From Termitomyces sp. T153 (lineage: Eukaryota > Basidiomycota > Agaricomycetes > Agaricales > Lyophyllaceae), in NCBI GenBank assembly GCA_018296165.2, contig JACKQL020000087.1, forward strand, positions 62,001 to 126,000: DNA of 64,000 nt. The letters run 5' to 3'. The notes beneath the pieces are model-generated. The model searched no databases. It was not told where the DNA came from and saw only the letters and a list, made by a program, of their open reading frames with translations. Every line of letters starts with the position of its first letter. The first letter of the stretch is position 1. Below, in pieces: positions 60,016 to 64,000 of this stretch. The translations under genes were made by a program, and so were the position numbers.

Positions 60016-60134
60016 TGTCTTGAAAAACGTTAGCACTCACGTGAGCTGTATGTAACTCACGTAATGCCATCATGTGACTTTACACATTTCGTTTGAAAAA
60101 AATAGTGTCTTGAAAAACGTTAGCATTCACGTGA
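60016..60134. repeat. 29-bp direct repeat pair with CACGTGA
   Basis: TGTCTTGAAAAACGTTAGCA followed by C/TTCACGTGA occurs at 60,016-60,044 and 60,106-60,134. The CACGTG core is a bHLH-type binding site, so these could be regulatory, or just a duplication. Confidence 0.75.
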
Positions 60135-60960
60135 TGACCTTTTCTTCGATAGCCATGTGATCAAAATACTCCTGCTCGTTGAAACTATTGTATATGTAAT
60201 CATCAAACAGCTGGGAATGTCAGCAATCCATAACGCCCGTTACTCTTTCGGCCTTCATCTGGTGGTAGCTACACCTGCAATAGTTGTGCGCTACTTACTC
60301 GCAGGTAAAACTACTAGCAGGTAACATCATACCTAATTTTCAAATTTTGTTTGTCAAATAATTTGCCGATTGTTGGAACCATTGTATATGTAATCATTGA
60401 AATCCTGTCCCCCCATGTTTTTGTCTTGCATATTGTATGTGTCAATTTTCTACCTGCATTGCACTGCTCTTCCTCTTCCTTTCCTCTTCATTTGTCTTCT
60501 CCTCCTCTGTGTCCAATCTAATCTTTCTCTTCAGTACCAATCCTGTACTGTTCAGCTGTATGTTTAAACCATCCCTCTAAATAAGTATTTTTAGTGCATG
60601 TTTGCAACAATAGCTCCTTGCATGAAGGTTTCTCACCTGCTCAAAACTGCCATCTAGGAGGGTAATTGATCTGAGCACATTGATCATCTTGAATTTTCCT
60701 CCTTTAAGTGGCACCACAATGAAAGACAGCTCAATTGAAACAATATTGCTGTTCTGAAGTATTGTGGTCCTATTGTCTTGTATCTGTGTTTACATCACAT
60801 CAGTTGGATATACTTATGTGTTTGTTAATTCTCACCTCCATTCACCATTACTATTCAACTTCCCTTCAAAGTATCTAACCACATTGTTGCTGAATTTCTT
60901 GATGACTGGCTATTCAAGCCAAGGCAAGACCAGACTTTTCAAGCCAGTAGATCTGACTGA

Positions 60961-62300
60961 ATGCTGATCCCATCAGGCCTATTACATGGCCCTTTTGAGA
61001 ATTCTACTGCAGCTGGTATGCTAATCCTTCAGGGTTTTGATTCCTCCAAAATAAGGGGCAATGACAGCAGCATGTTGCATCAAGAGTTTCATGAATTAGA
61101 ACTTCTTGATGACATATCCGTACTGCGATACCTTGGTGGTTTACCAAGCAACTTCTACAATGCTCTGCAAAGGGTTGATATAATATCAGCTTTCCACCTA
61201 TGGAAATCAGATAATTATATGCCCCCTAACCTACATCCTGCTCTTTGTTGGACCCCCTATAAACTATTTGACATGTTGCCATACCCTCATATAGAGTGGC
61301 AAATAGTTAGTAAGAAGTCACAATTAACATGCATACTGACACATAGTACCACATTTATCCTGGCAAAAGGATCTCAACAACCCATTGTTACAAACAAAAT
61401 TTCAATAAAACAAAAGGCATCCAACACATTACAACTAGGAGTGACAAAGAAACCTAAGATTGACATTGTAAGCAATGATTTATCATCTAATGAAGGACAA
61501 CAATTACCTGTAGGTCCTAGTTGGAGCAATAATAGTTGTGCATATCATGTGGTTATATCTATACTTTTCAATATATGGAGAGAGAACAAGGACTATTGGT
61601 CACACCAACTGCATGTTAACAGGGGTAGAATGTTAAAGCATACTGTTACATTCTTCACCAGTTTATTAGAGCATACAGATCGAAATCTGAACAATGTTTG
61701 TGATGACTTGAGATACAAAGTTTTGAGTTCCAAACCTCATATATTCCCTAATGGAAGATACATTAGCATGCACTCGTTGATAGACAAACTTATCAGATAT
61801 AACCAGGAAATATATGTTTCATGTATGGAGTGCCCCTCTCAACACTTACAAACTAGGAGAGGCATATCCAGATCACATACTTCTCAGATAGTGTTGCTGA
61901 ATAATACATATGACAGTGTACAAGAGAGCCTGCAAGGTAACTTGTCAGAAACTGAATGTTATTGCCATACTTGCAATAATTGCTTGTTACAAACATTAAA
62001 ATTTGTTCATGCTCCCCCTGTTGTAGTTATAGATGTTTTGTCTGTGAATGTGCACATGAATTGAGAATTGATAGTGTCAATTGCTAACTCTCCTGATTGT
62101 CAATATGTAGTCAAAGGAGTCATTGATTTTGGCAGCCATCACTTTACCTCTTGATATATAGACTCTTCTAGTACAGTCAAGTATCATGGTGGTGTGGAAA
62201 CAGGATGCTCAATGTTGAGAGATGGTAATTTAGGTGATCAAAATGATGGTACATTTCTAAATACATGCAGAGGTCAGTCAGCATCTGTTGTATTATATGT
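60961..62300 (+). pseudogene. USP-like cysteine peptidase ORF, decayed by in-frame TGA stops
   Basis: The 367-codon frame 60,961-62,064 carries a Cys box, GPSWSNNSCAYHVVISILFN (Cys at residue 193), like the catalytic start of ubiquitin-specific (C19-type) peptidases, preceded by a polar linker. A zinc-binding CxxC-type cluster follows (ECYCHTCNNC) with TLKFVHAPPVVVIDVLS. The same frame runs on past TGA at 62,062 to GVIDFGSHHFTS, the expected His box, where a second TGA stands at 62,152. Both stops fit CGA-to-TGA decay. In Agaricomycetes such domains occur in multi-copy ORFs near transposons. The residue after CAY is His where Asp is usual. The true start and the upstream piece at 60,764-60,967 are unclear. 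Confidence 0.65.
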
Positions 62301-62413
62301 AAAGGACAATTAGTTGATTCATATAAGGATAGATTGTGTGCTGCCTTGTAGATCTCAGACACACCATGCTTGCAATGGTCCATACTCAACGGTAATACAT
62401 GGGACTAGTATGT

Positions 62414-62505
62414 CATTGGCCCTATGGAATTCTAAGGGGGCTTAATTACAGACACATCTGACTAGTTCATCGGCCCTATGGTATTCTAAGGGGGCTTAAT
62501 TACAG
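62414..62505. repeat. 38-bp direct repeat, two copies
   Basis: CAT.GGCCCTATGG.ATTCTAAG followed by GGGGCTTAATTACAG occurs at 62,414-62,451 and 62,468-62,505 with two mismatches. Each copy follows ACTAGT. Confidence 0.85.
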
Positions 62506-62568
62506 CCTGATACTGATAGGAGTGGCATAAATAGAGAAAAAAATTAAAAAAATCAGAGAGACTCATGT

Positions 62569-63647
62569 ATGGCTAATATTTATTTGGTTGTATGTATGTC
62601 TACTAATCCTACTAATCACTCCATCCCTGTTGGCATGTCTTCATTGGTCACTTTGAGTTTTGTCCCTGACACTCCCTTTCACCACAGTCTTGGCACAAGT
62701 TCATGCATAATCTCACCTCTTTCCTCCCTTTACACCAATCCAAGTCACATTTTTGGCAGGTTCACTCTTTCCTTTGTTTCTTCAATGGTTGATGTGGTAG
62801 CACCAAATCTAGTGCCTGTTTCTGAGCAATATCAGATGCCAAGGGTACTTGTTGCTTTGATCCTGAGCCATATGAGCCAGATGGTTGAAGAGTAGAAGGA
62901 TTGTGTAAGGGGACGAACGACCCTTATTAGGTAACTCCAACTCTATCTGGCCTTAGTCATAGGTATAGCATCATCTCTAGCATATCCGACCAACCAGCTG
63001 CCAAGCCCCTGCACCCTCCAATCAGTAGTAGTCAGCCCTTTGTAGTCATCAGACTCTATTTCCCCTTTTGACATATTGTTAGTAATTACTGTTTAGCATA
63101 CCCAGGCCGCTTATTGCATATAGCATTAGTCATAGTGTAGCCATGGATGTAGTATATAAACCGGTCTGCAGGATAGGATATCCTCAGACCAAACAATAGC
63201 AGTGTCTTCCTGGCCTATCCACTAGACTGACTATAAGAGCCCCAGTGTCATTACCTTAGCCTTGCTTGCTGTGCTCACCTGCTTGCCTGATTCTTAGCTG
63301 CTTCACTGCCCTTCGACTCTTGCTTGCTGCTTGTGTCCCTTGCCATTGCCAGGTCTATCCGCAGTTGTGCTCCTTCCTCTTACAGATTGTGTACTGAGGT
63401 AGTGGCTGAAGATGGTGAAGGAACACAAATCAGAGAGGAGGACTCAGATTTTGTCAGCAAGCCTGTTTCTGATGGAGCTTGGAGTCCTTCTGGCACTGAG
63501 TGTAATGTTTTCATTGTTGTTGGTGCCTCAGGAGTGCACAAGGAACATTTGGGATCATGGAGAGTTTTCTTCAAGGGTAAGCAAACATTTGCTGTGATAG
63601 ATTTTGTTTGTTTGATGTTGGTATTGCACTTCCAGTCACCATTATAG
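62569..63647 (+). pseudogene. Unrecognised mobile-type ORF split by the solo LTR
   Basis: Left of the LTR a plus frame reads FDPEPYEPDG, a TGA, then RVEGL. Right of it the same frame resumes after the duplicated GATTG with TEVVAEDGEGTQIREEDSD and continues to a stop at 63,647. Removing the LTR and one copy of the duplication would rejoin the frame. The right half is acidic, then basic, with no known domain. The LTR therefore interrupted an existing coding sequence of this island. Confidence 0.5.
62904..63384 (+). mobile_element. Solo LTR, 481 bp, with perfect 5-bp target duplication
   Basis: It starts TGTAAGG and ends CTCTTACA (inverted TGTAAG/CTTACA), and is flanked on both sides by GATTG (62,899-62,903 and 63,385-63,389), the classic 5-bp duplication of LTR elements. 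A TATATAAA box at 63,153-63,160 fits a plus-strand U3 promoter. No internal retroelement sequence lies beside it, so it is a solo LTR left by LTR-LTR recombination. It keeps several CpGs (about eight), unlike its surroundings, which suggests a recent insertion. Confidence 0.85.
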
Positions 63648-63696
63648 TATGCTTTGAGTTGTTCTGTCAACTGCAGACCAATGTTAGATTAGCAGC

Positions 63697-63966
63697 CTAC
63701 AAATCAAATTTTGAACATACTTTATATGAAATATGTTCTTGAGTTTTGGCAACACTGTTCCAGAGCAATACTGATTGCTCCCAATTAGGACCAGTGACAG
63801 GATCATTAAAGTTGGTATTACCCATCATAAATTGCTGAAAGACATCATGTTCCTTAGAGTTATGGATAGGAAGGACAGGTTTTTGTGTCCCTTGCTTTGA
63901 AGCCAAGAAGCCAAGATGTTGGTGTGAATGCAGGCTGGGTGAGTAAGCTCCCATTCCAAGAGTCAC
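63697..63966 (-). pseudogene. C-terminal fragment of a mobile-element ORF
   Basis: The 89-codon minus frame contains EHDVFQQFMMGNTNF, GPNWEQSVLLWNSVA and ISYKVCSKFDL. That is the pattern (F..FM..NP.F....GP.W...V..WN..A......YK) I associate with the tail of mobile-type ORFs in mushrooms, near USP-like domains. It may continue beyond the window edge. CpG-poor. Confidence 0.45.
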
Positions 63967-64000
63967 ACAAATTTCAGTTGGGATGGGAAGGACACCAACA

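Larger units (their letters stand above)
59231..60399. other. Intergenic with short repeats
   Basis: No gene. It holds an (ATTC)n microsatellite at 59,902-59,925 and two 29-bp direct repeats (60,016-60,044 and 60,106-60,134, one mismatch), each ending in a TCACGTGA E-box-like palindrome core. A second direct repeat, ATTGTATATGTAATCAT, occurs near 60,188 and 60,383. CpG fades near the right end as the second transposon island begins. Confidence 0.55.

Noticed and set aside
1..64000. CRISPR arrays, operons or bacterial-type systems
   Set aside because: Spaced identical repeats and polycistronic gene packing are absent, and introns and chromoviruses show a fungal nuclear genome.

Overview
The window looks like part of an Agaricomycete (mushroom-forming basidiomycete) nuclear genome. 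The evidence is dense short GT-AG introns (about 45-65 nt), basidiomycete-type gene families (a Zn2Cys6 regulator, an intron-rich P450, a Rho1 GTPase, multi-pass membrane proteins), intron-bearing tRNA genes, and transposon families typical of this group (KDZ, Plavaka, Ty3/gypsy chromoviruses). The species cannot be told from the sequence.

Layout. (1) Bases about 1-1,280 are ordinary-composition DNA with one unrecognised minus-strand ORF. (2) About 1,285-23,650 is a transposon island. It holds a broken KDZ transposase (minus), a long decayed ORF family of unknown type (minus, 5.1-7.9 kb), a nearly full-length but dead Ty3/gypsy chromovirus with two 370-bp LTRs (9,965-16,105, minus) abutting a broken Plavaka transposase (16.1-18.4 kb, minus), and two further gypsy 3' ends in opposite orientations (20.1-22.0 kb). 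CpG is almost absent across this block. (3) About 23.6-60.4 kb is the gene-bearing part: a truncated-looking membrane protein, a TPMT-type methyltransferase with a frameshift, tRNA-Arg(ACG)-like, an F-box protein, tRNA-Glu(TTC), a large Zn2Cys6 transcription factor, a 3'-5' exonuclease-domain protein, a DUF2461/TIGR02453 protein with tiny exons, a secreted flavin amine oxidase, an array of diverged ~0.5-kb repeats carrying tRNA T-arm-like motifs, rho1, a small Cys-tail protein, a DIRS-like relic, and an intact cytochrome P450. (4) About 60.4 kb to the end is a second CpG-depleted island. It holds a decayed USP-like cysteine-peptidase ORF and other mobile-element ORFs, one of them split by a younger solo LTR with a perfect 5-bp target duplication.

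The genes do not form an operon or an obvious metabolic cluster. They are independent fungal genes with their own introns and strands, lying between two silenced repeat islands.

The strongest whole-window signal is the footprint of CpG methylation and deamination. The two LTRs of one gypsy element differ at 47 of 370 sites by hand alignment. All but one are transitions, and 30 of the 47 form 15 dinucleotides that read TG in one copy and CA in the other, the two decay products of an ancestral CG. The same process explains Arg-to-Trp/Cys/His changes and TGA stops in the transposon ORFs. Other points are the solo LTR that keeps its CpGs, the tRNA-like repeat array, a predicted 5-nt micro-exon, and two introns that appear to begin with GC.
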